A stretch of DNA of 64,000 nt from JANXVY01 sp040080145 (GTDB lineage: Bacteria > Pseudomonadota > Alphaproteobacteria > Rhizobiales > Hyphomicrobiaceae), in contig JBEBJA010000004.1 of assembly GCA_040080145.1 (NCBI GenBank), positions 29,576 through 93,575 of the forward strand, in the 5' to 3' direction. Below are positions 15,717-24,749 of this stretch, piece after piece. Under the pieces are notes generated by a model that worked only from the letters and a program-made list of their open reading frames with translations, made no database searches and had not been told where the DNA came from. Made by a program: the position numbers and the translations under genes. Position 1 is the stretch's first letter. Each line of letters starts with the position of its first letter.

Positions 15717-18071
15717 TTACTTCTTGCAGACCGGTGAGGCGTAGGCGCAGGTCACGCGGCCGTCTGCGCTGAAGTCGTAACGGACGCCGAGCGTGAAGAA
15801 GAAGTCGGTCTGGTTTTCCTTCGATGCATCCTGCTGGCGTTGCGTCCACTTGGTGCCGGCTTCCATCTCGAAGTTGAGATCACGGGTCAAGGCATAATTG
15901 AACAGGACCGACGGCAGGACTGAGAACTCCTGGAAGTTTGTCGTGTTGCCGTCTTGATAAGCGAACGCAACGCGGGGGCTGACACGCAGATCATTGGTCA
16001 CGGGATAGCGCGCGCTGAAATCGGCAACGTAGAGGTTTGAATCCGCCCGGTTGGCGTAACGGATCCCGGCGATGTACATATCGCCGGTGGTGTAGAGGTC
16101 GGTGCCGATCAGCTGAGCTGAAGCGTAATAATCGGTGCCCGGCGACAGGGTTGCATCGACGCCGCCGGAACTGATAGTGCCGGAGATGCTGGCGACGGTA
16201 CCGTCAACGCTGACCTGCAGATGATCGTTGATAGGACGCGAGAACCCCAACGATGCGGCCTGATACGTCGCCGACCGATCGAGCGCAAGCTGGTCGACCT
16301 CGTCTTTGGTTTTGACCTTAAGCAGATCGTAGAGCGTCACGAACGGCTGGCCCTGAAGGGCAGTCGTGGCCGAGAGGTAAGGTGCCTTACGGTAGTCGAG
16401 CGAGCCGTGGAATGTCGATTTGTCCGCGAGCGTCCAAGTGCCGTTGATGACGGCGGCATTCAAGGTTGCAAAATGGACGTCGTAGTCAAAGCTCGCGAGC
16501 ACCGATTTGTCGGGTTGCAGATAGCGGAATTCCGCACCAATGGCTTGGCGATCCAAGAACGAGCGGTCACGCTGCTCGATGGCAAAGAGACTGGTTTCGA
16601 CACCCCAGAACGCACCGAAATCGACACTCGCACCGTAGAACAGCTTTTCGTCCTTGAAGGGCTCATCCTTGCGGCGCTGGACCGGCGAGCCAACGACGGC
16701 GTTAAGGCGCACAGCCGGGTTCACCTGCCAGCTTGCCAATGCGCCGTCGAAGCGGCCAAGGACGCCGCCGGTATTGCGGGTCTGACGGCCAATCCGCGTC
16801 GTGACATCCCATTCCCGGATCATGGTTTCGAGATTGAGGGAGGCAACCGCGATGATGTCGTCATCTCCAAAGTTCGTGGAGGTGAGACTGTGTTCCTGGG
16901 TACCCGAGAAACGGAACTTCGACTTGATCGCAGGATCGCTCCAAGCGGCCACCACATCGAAACTGGACAACAAGACGTTGCGGTGAACTTGATGGTCATC
17001 CTTCGCACCGTTGACTTCGGGCGGCAGCGATGGATCGCGCAACGAACGGAAACTGTCGTCGCGATAGTAGAACGCCGAAGCACTGCCGGAAATGCTCCAG
17101 GTCGAACCGTTCGGAACTTTGCCAGTGCTACCCGTGTTTGACGACCGCAGCTTGCTGGAGTTACCACCTTCGGCAGTGATGATGCCCGCCAAGCGCTGGC
17201 GCACGCGGTCTCCGTCCTCGCCGGTGGAATGGCGGGTGAGGTAGTCTTCGTAGACAACGCGGGCCTGGGAATTCTGGCCGCTCTTTTGATACGCAACCCC
17301 CAGCAGCTCCTGAGCAGCGGCCGTATCTGCGTGCCGCGGAAGTTCGATAACCTTAGTCAAAATGCGGATTGCGATTTCGAAATTGGATTTCTTGATTGCG
17401 GCTCGGGCTTCATCCATCCAGGCGGCGGCCTGACGCTGCTGGTTAGTTGTTGGAGTGCCTAAGGCTGGCGACGGAACTGCCACAATCGGAGCAAGCGGTC
17501 CGCCAGACACCTTCGTATTCCACGCATCGGCGCTATCATACGGAAAAATGGGCTTGCAGTTGGGGGACGCCGTGTTGCCTGCGATGGCAACGATCATGCT
17601 CTCGAAATCGGCACCGGGACCGACGCGGTAACTGACGGGAGACTTGAACTGAATGCGCAACACCGGCCCGCCTTGGGCGGCGGCTTCGAACTCGATGCTG
17701 GCAATAGAGGTGGGCTGGTTATCGGGAGCACGCAGCGCCTCACGCTTAAGCAAAGCGAAAGCCGCAGCTTGAGCGCGGTCGACCGGCTGGATCGTAATGC
17801 GGAGTTCACTGCCCTGATCGACAGGAAAATGGCTCTGATAGCTGATGCGAAAGTTGAAATCGATTTTGACGATTTCGCATCCCTTGGAATTCGCCGCGCG
17901 CAGGCCCGACAGGGCCCGGTCGAGAACCGGTTCCGCTGCAGCCATTGAGGTCAATGCGACACCAGCAGCCAGTGAGCCCAGCAGCACGGCAGTTGCGTTC
18001 AGGACCATCAGGGTGACTGAAAGAGTGCGAGGCATGGTTTCAGTCCCCAGGGTTTCATCGTGTGGTGTCAT
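15717..18071 (-). CDS. Predicted outer-membrane beta-barrel with N-terminal TPR domain, partner of the 31-heme cytochrome
   Basis: 784 aa. The ATG shares its A with the TGA of the cytochrome gene (TGATG) and has GGAG 7 nt upstream; a downstream Met13 would also give a signal peptide. After the signal (cleavage near AAA-EP) comes a beta-rich domain (about 40-165). A TPR-like stretch (about 195-260) contains QELLGVAYQKSGQNSQARVV. From about 300 to the end there are some 20 or more alternating amphipathic strands with aromatic ends, for example SASAFYYRDDSF and FFFTLGVRYDFSA. The C-terminus, YASPVCKK, lacks the usual final Phe. The coupling suggests a porin-cytochrome pair like PioB or MtrB with its decaheme partner. 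That is inference; no sequence family is recognised. Confidence 0.78.
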   Translation of the reverse strand: MTPHDETLGTETMPRTLSVTLMVLNATAVLLGSLAAGVALTSMAAAEPVLDRALSGLRAANSKGCEIVKIDFNFRISYQSHFPVDQGSELRITIQPVDRAQAAAFALLKREALRAPDNQPTSIASIEFEAAAQGGPVLRIQFKSPVSYRVGPGADFESMIVAIAGNTASPNCKPIFPYDSADAWNTKVSGGPLAPIVAVPSPALGTPTTNQQRQAAAWMDEARAAIKKSNFEIAIRILTKVIELPRHADTAAAQELLGVAYQKSGQNSQARVVYEDYLTRHSTGEDGDRVRQRLAGIITAEGGNSSKLRSSNTGSTGKVPNGSTWSISGSASAFYYRDDSFRSLRDPSLPPEVNGAKDDHQVHRNVLLSSFDVVAAWSDPAIKSKFRFSGTQEHSLTSTNFGDDDIIAVASLNLETMIREWDVTTRIGRQTRNTGGVLGRFDGALASWQVNPAVRLNAVVGSPVQRRKDEPFKDEKLFYGASVDFGAFWGVETSLFAIEQRDRSFLDRQAIGAEFRYLQPDKSVLASFDYDVHFATLNAAVINGTWTLADKSTFHGSLDYRKAPYLSATTALQGQPFVTLYDLLKVKTKDEVDQLALDRSATYQAASLGFSRPINDHLQVSVDGTVASISGTISSGGVDATLSPGTDYYASAQLIGTDLYTTGDMYIAGIRYANRADSNLYVADFSARYPVTNDLRVSPRVAFAYQDGNTTNFQEFSVLPSVLFNYALTRDLNFEMEAGTKWTQRQQDASKENQTDFFFTLGVRYDFSADGRVTCAYASPVCKK

Positions 18072-20362
18072 CAATGGCTCCAGCTCCCAGCTTTGCGATG
18101 GCAGGACTCGCACGGTGCCGTCGTCTTGGGATGATCTTTGGGTTTGCCCTCGGCAAAAGTGCCGTTGTGGCAGGAAGCGCAGCCGCTCACGATCCCGGTA
18201 TGGCTCATCTTTGCGCCAGAGAAGGTGATGGTGCTCTTGTGGCAGGTTTCGCACGGCGTCGTCGTCGGGAAGTGAGACGTGGGCTTGCCCATGGCCGTTG
18301 ACCCGTTGTGACACGTCGCACAGTTGGTCGCGTTCGACGGATGGACGAAGGACGCACCCGAGAAGCTCACTGTACTCTTGTGACACGTTTCGCAAGGAGA
18401 ACTCGTGGCGACGTGGTTGCCAGGTTTGCCAAGGGCCGTTGAGCCGTTGTGGCAGGTCGCACAGCTCGTCGCGTTGGCGGGGTGCACGAACTTGGCACCG
18501 GAGAAACTGACCGTGCTCTTGTGGCACGTTTCGCACGCCGCACTCGTCGTAACGTGGTTCGTAGGCTTACCCGTTGCAGTCTTGCCGTTGTGGCACGTCG
18601 CGCAGCTGGTCGCGTTCGCCGGGTGAACGAACTTGGCACCGGAGAAACTGACCGTGCTCTTGTGGCACGTTTCGCAGGCAGCAGTCGTCGAAACGTGCGA
18701 CGTAGGTTTGCCGGTGGCTGTTGTGCCATTGTGGCAGTTGGCGCAGCCCGTCACGTTGGCTGGATGGACGAAGGACGCGCCGGCGAAGCTTGACGTGCTC
18801 TTGTGGCAAGACTCGCAGGCAGCACTCGTCGAAACATGCGTGGCCGGTTTGCCCGTGGCGGTCTTGCCGTTATGGCAAGTGGCACAGCCGGTCACGTTTG
18901 CCGGGTGAACGTAGGATGCACCTGAGAAACTGACCGTGCTCTTGTGGCAGGACTCGCAGGCAGCGTTGGTCGCAACATGGGTCGCCGGTTTGCCGGTGGC
19001 CGTCGTGCCGTTGTGGCATGTCGCGCAGCTGGTCACGTTCGCCGGATGGACGAAGGACGCACCCGAGAAGGAGGCCGTGCTCTTGTGGCAGGTCTCGCAC
19101 GCCGCCGCAGTAACGACATGGCTCGCGGACTTGCCCTTCGCGGTTTTGCCGTTATGGCAGCTCGCGCAGTTGGTGACGTTCGCCGGATGAACGAAGGACG
19201 CACCCGAGAAGGAGGTCGTGCTCTTGTGGCAAGTTTCGCAGGCAGCAGTCGTCGCAACGTGGGTCGCCGACTTGCCCTTCGCCGTCGTGCCGTTATGGCA
19301 GCTCGCGCAGTTGGTGACGTTCGCCGGATGAACGAAGGATGCACCCGAGAAGGAGGTCGTGCTCTTGTGGCAGGTCTCGCACGCCGCAGTCGTCGCAACG
19401 TGGGTCGCCGACTTGCCCTTCGCCGTCGTGCCGTTATGGCAGCTCGCGCAGTTGGTGACGTTCGCTGGGTGAGCAAACTTTGCGCCGGCAAAGCTGACCG
19501 TATTCGTGTGACAGGTTTCGCACGCCGCAGTCGTCGCAACGTGGCTCGCAGACTTGCCCTTCGCCGTCGTGCCGTTATGGCAGCTCGCGCAGTTGGTGAC
19601 ATTCGCTGGATGAACGAAGGACGCACCGGAGAAGGAGACCGTGCTCTTGTGGCAGGTCTCGCACGCCGCAGTCGTTGCAACGTGGCTCGCCGACTTACCC
19701 TTCGCCGTCGTGCCGTTATGGCAGCTCGCGCAGTTGGTGACATTCGCTGGGTGAGCAAACTTTGCGCCGGCAAAGCTGACCGTATTCGTGTGGCAGGTCT
19801 CGCACGCCGCAGTCGTCGCAACGTGGCTCGCCGACTTACCCTTCGCCGTCGTGCCGTTGTGGCAGCTGGCGCAGTTGGTCACGTTGGCGGGATGGGCGAA
19901 CTTCGCAGCGGCAAAGGTTGATGTGCTTGTGTGGCAAGTCTGGCAGGGCGCGGTGGTGACTATGTGGCGTGCTGACTTGGTGCGGGCGATGGTGCCGTTA
20001 TGGCAACTCGCACAGGCACCAACTGCCTGCTTGTGATCCATTCGAATATCGCGAAATGTTCCCACCACGTGGCACGTTTCGCAGCGCCCGGTCGTTGCGG
20101 GATGGGAAGCCGTCTTGCCGATGGAGACGGTACCATTATGGCAATCAGCGCAACGCTGCGATGTGCCTTTGAAGCGGCCGCCAACGTGGCAGGTGGCACA
20201 GTCGGCGCTCGCATGAGGGCCGATCAGGGGAAAGCCGGTGCGGCCGTGATCAAAGCCACTATTGCCGCCAGCAGCATTCGCGGGAGCGGCGGAAGCAATT
20301 GCAAAAATAGCGGCAAAAATCGCCGCCATCCAACATGAAATCTGGTATCGGCCTCGCGTCAA
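18071..20362 (-). CDS. 31-heme repetitive cytochrome c
   Basis: 763 aa with signal peptide (cleavage near ANA-AGG) and 31 CxxCH motifs by my count. Motifs 1-5 lie in an irregular head. From motif 6 on it is a nearly pure tandem array of 47-residue (141-bp) units, two motifs each: CASCHNGTTAKGKSASH, then CETCHKSTVSFSGASF, then VHPANVTN. Many units differ by only a few bases, so the array expanded recently or is kept homogeneous by recombination. It follows the module B 18-heme gene by 320 bp and overlaps the beta-barrel start by one base. It is probably a periplasm-spanning or barrel-inserted electron wire. Confidence 0.94.
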   Translation of the reverse strand: MTRGRYQISCWMAAIFAAIFAIASAAPANAAGGNSGFDHGRTGFPLIGPHASADCATCHVGGRFKGTSQRCADCHNGTVSIGKTASHPATTGRCETCHVVGTFRDIRMDHKQAVGACASCHNGTIARTKSARHIVTTAPCQTCHTSTSTFAAAKFAHPANVTNCASCHNGTTAKGKSASHVATTAACETCHTNTVSFAGAKFAHPANVTNCASCHNGTTAKGKSASHVATTAACETCHKSTVSFSGASFVHPANVTNCASCHNGTTAKGKSASHVATTAACETCHTNTVSFAGAKFAHPANVTNCASCHNGTTAKGKSATHVATTAACETCHKSTTSFSGASFVHPANVTNCASCHNGTTAKGKSATHVATTAACETCHKSTTSFSGASFVHPANVTNCASCHNGKTAKGKSASHVVTAAACETCHKSTASFSGASFVHPANVTSCATCHNGTTATGKPATHVATNAACESCHKSTVSFSGASYVHPANVTGCATCHNGKTATGKPATHVSTSAACESCHKSTSSFAGASFVHPANVTGCANCHNGTTATGKPTSHVSTTAACETCHKSTVSFSGAKFVHPANATSCATCHNGKTATGKPTNHVTTSAACETCHKSTVSFSGAKFVHPANATSCATCHNGSTALGKPGNHVATSSPCETCHKSTVSFSGASFVHPSNATNCATCHNGSTAMGKPTSHFPTTTPCETCHKSTITFSGAKMSHTGIVSGCASCHNGTFAEGKPKDHPKTTAPCESCHRKAGSWSH

Positions 20363-20682
20363 AATAGGGCCCCCTCCGCATGGTTTGCTTACAGATCATG
20401 ACCGCGCGACGCACATGTTGCGCCGGGAAGACTTGAGCCAGCTCGAAAGCTGGCCCGGATCTGATTTTCAACGCATCAACATCCCAATTCAGGGGGCGGT
20501 ACACTGCCATCCTGTATTGACATTCTGGTGCGATAACGAGCGGATCGAGCAGATTATTCCGCCCAGCACTTCGGGAGTGAGATCAAATTAATACTTTTGT
20601 GCCTATCGGCTTCGTCCGGTGACCGCGAAAACACAGCATCGCAGCCTATCAAACGAAGTGGCGAAACTTCTGCGGACGGGTA
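20363..20682. other. Intergenic gap between the 31-heme and 18-heme genes
   Basis: No coding sequence is supported. A hairpin GCCAGCT-CGAA-AGCTGGC at 20437-20454 has no T-run. It could be a processing or stability element between the two cytochrome cistrons, or the leader of the 31-heme gene. Module A has a similar 226-bp gap before its giant cytochrome. Confidence 0.4.
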
Positions 20683-22053
20683 TTAGCGTCCAGTACCTCG
20701 TTGTTTGAAGGTCGCCGTCGTGTGGCATTGATCGCAGGTCCGGCCAAATGCTCCGCTGTGTACGTCGTCGCCGCTGTGGCAGCTATGACACGTTGTACCG
20801 AGTTGGATTTTAGGTACGGCCTTCGCCGTGTGACATGCATGACAATCAAGGCCCTGGTGCGCCCCTGTCAGCGCAAACTTGGTTTGCTTTGCGTGGTCGA
20901 ATCGCCAGAACGCCCAGCCATTGGGATTATGACAAACGCTGCACGTCGCACCCAACCGGCCTTCGTGCCGCGTGTCTTTGTGGCAGGCTTGGCAAGCAAG
21001 CGCCGTATCCTTGAACCGTTGCGAGCGGTGACATTCTTCGCAAGGAACACGGGCATGGAGCCCAACGAGCGGAAACCTTGTCACGTCGTGGTCAAATTCG
21101 ACCTTTTGGCGCCAACCGGATTCCTTGTGACACTGCTCGCATTTCGTACCAAGCTGGCCCTTATGCGGGTCGCTTTTCGCATGGCAGCCCGAGCACGTCA
21201 CTGGCAACTTATCCTTGTAGAGATCGCCCAAGTGGCAGGCTTCACATTTCGCCTTGGCGTGCAGTCCCCGCAGCGGGAATTTCGTTGCCTTGTCGTGATC
21301 AAAGTTGATGACGCTCCATTTCTCGTTGGTGTGACACGTGTTGCATTTGGGGCCGTATTTCCCGGCGTGTTTGTCTTGCAGAGTGTGACAAGAAACGCAG
21401 GTGAGCGCGAGCCCGGTATACCGTTCTCCGGCATGGCAACTGGCGCAGACAACCTTCTGGTGCGCACCAAGCAGCGGGAATTTCGTTTTGGCGTGGTCAA
21501 AGGTTTTTGTCTGCCGCCACACATCTTCATTGTGGCACTTGTCGCAGGCGTCGCCGAGCCGGTTCTTATGCGGATCAGCCAGCTTGTGACAGTCCACGCA
21601 GCGGCTGGGAGCGGCACGATAGGGCTTTTTCTCAACATGGCAGCCGATGCAGGCCGTTGTGCGGTGCGCACCCTTCAAGTCGAAGTTTGTCATCTTGTGA
21701 TCAAAAGTTTCTCGATCAAGCAACACGATCTTGGCATCGCGGCCTTTGTGATCGGTATGACAGACCTTGCAGTCAGCCGTTGCGGCATCGCGATTGCGGC
21801 CGTGAAAGCCTTTTGACTGCCGCCGGTCGGCGTCGATGGGTTTATGACAACTGAGGCAAAGCCCGGACTGGGCTTGCCGTGAGCCCGGCAAATGACATTT
21901 GGCGCACTCCCCCTCGACCTTGACATGGCCTTCGATAACGGGACCGGGATTGACAAGTTTTTCAAACAGCGACTGGCCGCTGGCGATTGACGCGCCCGCC
22001 AGCGCCGACAACGCCGCAGCGAGAAGAAAATGGACCCACGAAAGCCTGAGCAA
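20683..22053 (-). CDS. 18-heme periplasmic cytochrome c, module B
   Basis: 456 aa from a TTG start preceded by AGGGA at 6 nt, giving a clean signal peptide (MLRLSWVHFLLAAAL..., cleavage near ASG-QS). A longer ATG-started reading would run 200 bp into the upstream gene and lacks a signal. It has 18 CxxCH motifs, the same number and spacing as the module A paralog, with linkers such as FDHDKATKFPLRGLH and DPHKGQLGTKC. The C-terminus, GAFGRTCDQCHTTATF, matches GAFGRNCGKCHTTATF in the paralog. It starts 11 bp after the cytochrome b-like stop. Its role is taken to be the same as in module A: a relay between the inner-membrane hemes and the large repetitive cytochrome. Confidence 0.93.
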   Translation of the reverse strand: MLRLSWVHFLLAAALSALAGASIASGQSLFEKLVNPGPVIEGHVKVEGECAKCHLPGSRQAQSGLCLSCHKPIDADRRQSKGFHGRNRDAATADCKVCHTDHKGRDAKIVLLDRETFDHKMTNFDLKGAHRTTACIGCHVEKKPYRAAPSRCVDCHKLADPHKNRLGDACDKCHNEDVWRQTKTFDHAKTKFPLLGAHQKVVCASCHAGERYTGLALTCVSCHTLQDKHAGKYGPKCNTCHTNEKWSVINFDHDKATKFPLRGLHAKAKCEACHLGDLYKDKLPVTCSGCHAKSDPHKGQLGTKCEQCHKESGWRQKVEFDHDVTRFPLVGLHARVPCEECHRSQRFKDTALACQACHKDTRHEGRLGATCSVCHNPNGWAFWRFDHAKQTKFALTGAHQGLDCHACHTAKAVPKIQLGTTCHSCHSGDDVHSGAFGRTCDQCHTTATFKQRGTGR

Positions 22054-22064
22054 AGTGCGTCCCT

Positions 22065-23057
22065 TCAGAACGTGTGGACGGCAATGACATGCAGCGTCGC
22101 CGTTAGAATGAGGAGAATGAACAGCGGCAGATGCAGCACATGCCACAATGCAAACAAGCGCTCGAACACGGCAAAAGCGGCCGCACGCCTCACAGCCGCA
22201 AAATAACTTTTGAGGTGGCCCCGCACCTGCGCCCGTTGACGGCCCCGCATCCACCACGACCAGCCTTGGTCGCGGGCTTGGACGGCAATCATCTCATCGG
22301 CATGTGCCATCACTTGACGGCGGCAACGCCTCGTGCGCCACGGCAGCGCCAGCAGCACTCCAGCACTCGCAAGCATGCTGCCCCTGGGACGGGTCGCTTC
22401 ATGGGAGAAGGCCGCAAGAGCCGCCTGGATTTCCTTAGCCTGGGGAAGGTCGTCGCCGAGTTCTTGCTGCCAGCTTTGGGCATCCGCCAGAACGTCGTCG
22501 ATTGCCGCACGGCGGCCATACAGGCCTAAGTGGATTTTTCCGTATAGATAACGCCCGCCCAGACCGCTGATGGCAACCGTGAGCATCGAAACGAGTGCGA
22601 CGTTTGAGTTCATCGACCCAAATTTGAAGTTGGCGTGGTACAGTATAAGAATTGGCCCGAGCAAACCCAGCAGCATGTGAATTTTAAACCACGCACTCAC
22701 TGACCCGAAGTACCTCAAAATGGAGAAGCGCTTGCGGAGCGGATAGAGCAGCAGCAGAAGCATCGCAACGCCACCCGCAATTCCAAGCCAATAGCCGGTT
22801 CCCTTTTCAGGCGTGAGATGGCCCTCGTCGCGACCCACCCAGCCGAACCAAAGCGCGGCAAGGCAGGCGACCGCAACGGCAAGAGAAGGGACACGGCCAA
22901 GCCAGCGCTTGATGACGGAAACATCGCGCTTTGGGCGTCTTGGCCTGCTAGCTCCCGGCCTTGGCGCGGGGGACTGCGGCGGACGAGCCTGACCGGGCAG
23001 CGCATCAGCAAAACCGACGCGATGGACCTGCGAACTTGCAGCAAGTGAATTTGGCAC
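22065..23057 (-). CDS. Transmembrane diheme cytochrome b-like protein, module B
   Basis: 330 aa from a GTG with AGGGGG 4 nt upstream. This trims about 38 unlikely residues from the longest reading and matches the paralog length. A Pro/Arg-rich N-terminal tail precedes five membrane helices. The heme-ligand pairs of module A are kept: the two His of HMLLGLLGPILILYH, 14 apart, and the outer His of HLPLFILLILTATLH, also 14 apart. WHVLH and VIAVHTF are further shared features. The soluble helical section between helices 4 and 5 is the most diverged part. It is likely the inner-membrane electron carrier of module B. Confidence 0.8.
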   Translation of the reverse strand: MPNSLAASSQVHRVGFADALPGQARPPQSPAPRPGASRPRRPKRDVSVIKRWLGRVPSLAVAVACLAALWFGWVGRDEGHLTPEKGTGYWLGIAGGVAMLLLLLYPLRKRFSILRYFGSVSAWFKIHMLLGLLGPILILYHANFKFGSMNSNVALVSMLTVAISGLGGRYLYGKIHLGLYGRRAAIDDVLADAQSWQQELGDDLPQAKEIQAALAAFSHEATRPRGSMLASAGVLLALPWRTRRCRRQVMAHADEMIAVQARDQGWSWWMRGRQRAQVRGHLKSYFAAVRRAAAFAVFERLFALWHVLHLPLFILLILTATLHVIAVHTF

Positions 23058-23444
23058 AATACCCCCTGACAATAGGACGACGGACTCCGAGCGCAAAACC
23101 AATATGGCGCTGGATGAAACGGACGGACGAAGGGGTATGAATCGAACCGCGCCACTTAACTGGCCACGCAAACTGGCTTTTTTGTGTCAGCACGTTGGTG
23201 CCAGCACGCAAGTATAAAATTAATTGAAAATCGAGCGGAATAGATCCCGTCACCAGCCGTTTTCGAGCTGGGTATGTATCGAACGCACGGAGGTTGCCTG
23301 TTTCGATGGGCAATTCAACAAACAACCTGCGGCTGGAGGCGATCGCAAGCAATTTGCAGCATCGCCTCTGCATTGAGCGGTTGGAGCGCGTCGCCGCGTC
23401 CACGCGCTGAAATGCATGCCTGCTGCCAATAGCGAGGCTTTGGA
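23058..23444. promoter_or_regulatory. Divergent intergenic region between the two arms of module B
   Basis: 387 bp with no convincing gene. By position it must hold promoters for the leftward cytochrome arm and the rightward flavoprotein-ankyrin pair. It has an AT-rich patch near 23210-23235 but no sigma70, FNR or Fur-type site that I can defend. In module A the two arms are separated by the ccm genes instead. Confidence 0.4.
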
Positions 23445-24749
23445 TTGACTTCGGATTCGACACTTTACGTTTATGCCGCCGCACTGGCGTCGGTATGGTT
23501 TGGCTATTCTGCATTGCGCATGCGGTGGGAACGGTCGAGCAAAATCATCCGCAAGGCGGCCCTAGAGGCTGGCCTGAGTGAACCTGCTTCGCTTCATCCA
23601 CAGATTGATCCGGCTAAGTGCCTGGGTTGTACGGCGTGCCTTCGGGTCTGCCCTGAAGGTGACATTCTCGGATTGATCAACGGCCGGGCCGAGCTTATCG
23701 AGCCGGCCAACTGCATTGGCCACGGGGCGTGCAAGACCGCCTGCCCGCAAGGAGCAATCACGTTGGTGTTTGGGACGGCGACACGAGGGGTAGATATTCC
23801 CCTGGTCGCACCCGATTTTCAGACCAATGTGAAAGGTCTCTATATCGCTGGCGAATTGGGCGGCATGGGGCTGATTCGCAACGCAATCGAACAAGGGCGG
23901 CAAGCCGTGAACGAGATTGCCAAGCTCGGCGGCCTGAGACAGCCCAACATGCTCGATCTCGTGATCGTCGGCAGCGGCCCAGCTGGATTTGCGGCAAGCC
24001 TGGCTGCAACCGAAAAGGGACTGCGGTTCGTTACCATCGAACAGGAAACTTTCGGTGGAACGGTTGCACACTTTCCGCGCGGCAAGCTGGTCATGACTGC
24101 ACCGGCCACGCTGCCGATCGTAGGTAAAATGAACTTCAAGGAAGTCAGCAAGGAAGAGTTGCTCGACTTTTGGGAAAGTGCTGCCAAGACGGCAAAACTG
24201 AAGGTCCAATACGGGGAACGGGTCGACAGCATAGCACCCAATGGCGGCGGCTTTCTCGTCACGACAACCAAGGGCACGTATTCAGCGCGAGCCGTCCTGT
24301 TGGCCATCGGGCGGCGCGGCACACCTCGGCGGCTTGAAGTTCCCGGCGAAGAACAGTCAAAGGTCGTCTACCGGCTCATCGACGCGCAACAATACCGCGG
24401 CAAGCATGTGTTGGTCGTGGGCGGAGGCGACAGTGCACTCGAAGCGGCGGCGAGCATAGCCGGCGAGCCCGGAACGACGGTAACGCTATCCTACAGGGGC
24501 GATGCATTCGCCCGCGCCAAGGCCAAGAACCGGCAGCGGTTCGATCAAGCCGTCGCAGCGGGCCGCATCAAGGTTTTGATGGCATCAAAGATTGAACGGA
24601 TTGGCACGAGCGACGTCGACGTCGTCTGGCAAAAAAAGCCCCTCCGACTGCCCAACGATGCCGTGATCGTATGTGCCGGCGGAATTTTACCGACAGCATT
24701 CTTGAAGAGCCTTGGCATAGAGGTAGAGACCAAACATGGCACCGCTTAA
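23445..24749 (+). CDS. Membrane-anchored ferredoxin-like/FAD/NAD(P) oxidoreductase, module B
   Basis: 434 aa, closely similar to the module A flavoprotein along its whole length. The TTG start has GAGG 7 nt upstream. It has an N-terminal helix (about 6-24). Cluster 1 ligands are C59, C62, C65 and C69. Cluster 2 is CIGHGACKTACP, again with His (H93) in place of the second Cys. The AGELGG segment precedes the FAD site VGSGPAG, and the NAD(P) site is VGGGDSA. Again there is no thioredoxin-reductase CxxC. The last 14 nt overlap the ankyrin gene. Two copies with the same unusual cluster show that the His substitution is functional and not a sequencing error. Confidence 0.88.
   Translation: MTSDSTLYVYAAALASVWFGYSALRMRWERSSKIIRKAALEAGLSEPASLHPQIDPAKCLGCTACLRVCPEGDILGLINGRAELIEPANCIGHGACKTACPQGAITLVFGTATRGVDIPLVAPDFQTNVKGLYIAGELGGMGLIRNAIEQGRQAVNEIAKLGGLRQPNMLDLVIVGSGPAGFAASLAATEKGLRFVTIEQETFGGTVAHFPRGKLVMTAPATLPIVGKMNFKEVSKEELLDFWESAAKTAKLKVQYGERVDSIAPNGGGFLVTTTKGTYSARAVLLAIGRRGTPRRLEVPGEEQSKVVYRLIDAQQYRGKHVLVVGGGDSALEAAASIAGEPGTTVTLSYRGDAFARAKAKNRQRFDQAVAAGRIKVLMASKIERIGTSDVDVVWQKKPLRLPNDAVIVCAGGILPTAFLKSLGIEVETKHGTA

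Noticed and set aside
18071..18536. Upstream extension of the beta-barrel reading to 18536
   Set aside because: It lies inside the cytochrome gene in another frame and gives Gln/Arg/His-rich nonsense. The TGATG start with GGAG and a signal peptide is better.
18944..19921. 325-codon rightward reading opposite the 31-heme array
   Set aside because: It repeats with the same period, is Arg/Ala-rich and is clearly a shadow.
18400..20000. Regular 141-bp spacing that could be mistaken for a CRISPR or satellite array
   Set aside because: The units are in-frame codons for paired CxxCH motifs, with no short palindromic repeat and unique-spacer pattern.
22066..22257. Upstream extension of the module B 18-heme cytochrome
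   Set aside because: It would overlap the cytochrome b-like gene by about 190 bp and hide the signal peptide. The TTG with AGGGA matches the paralog start.
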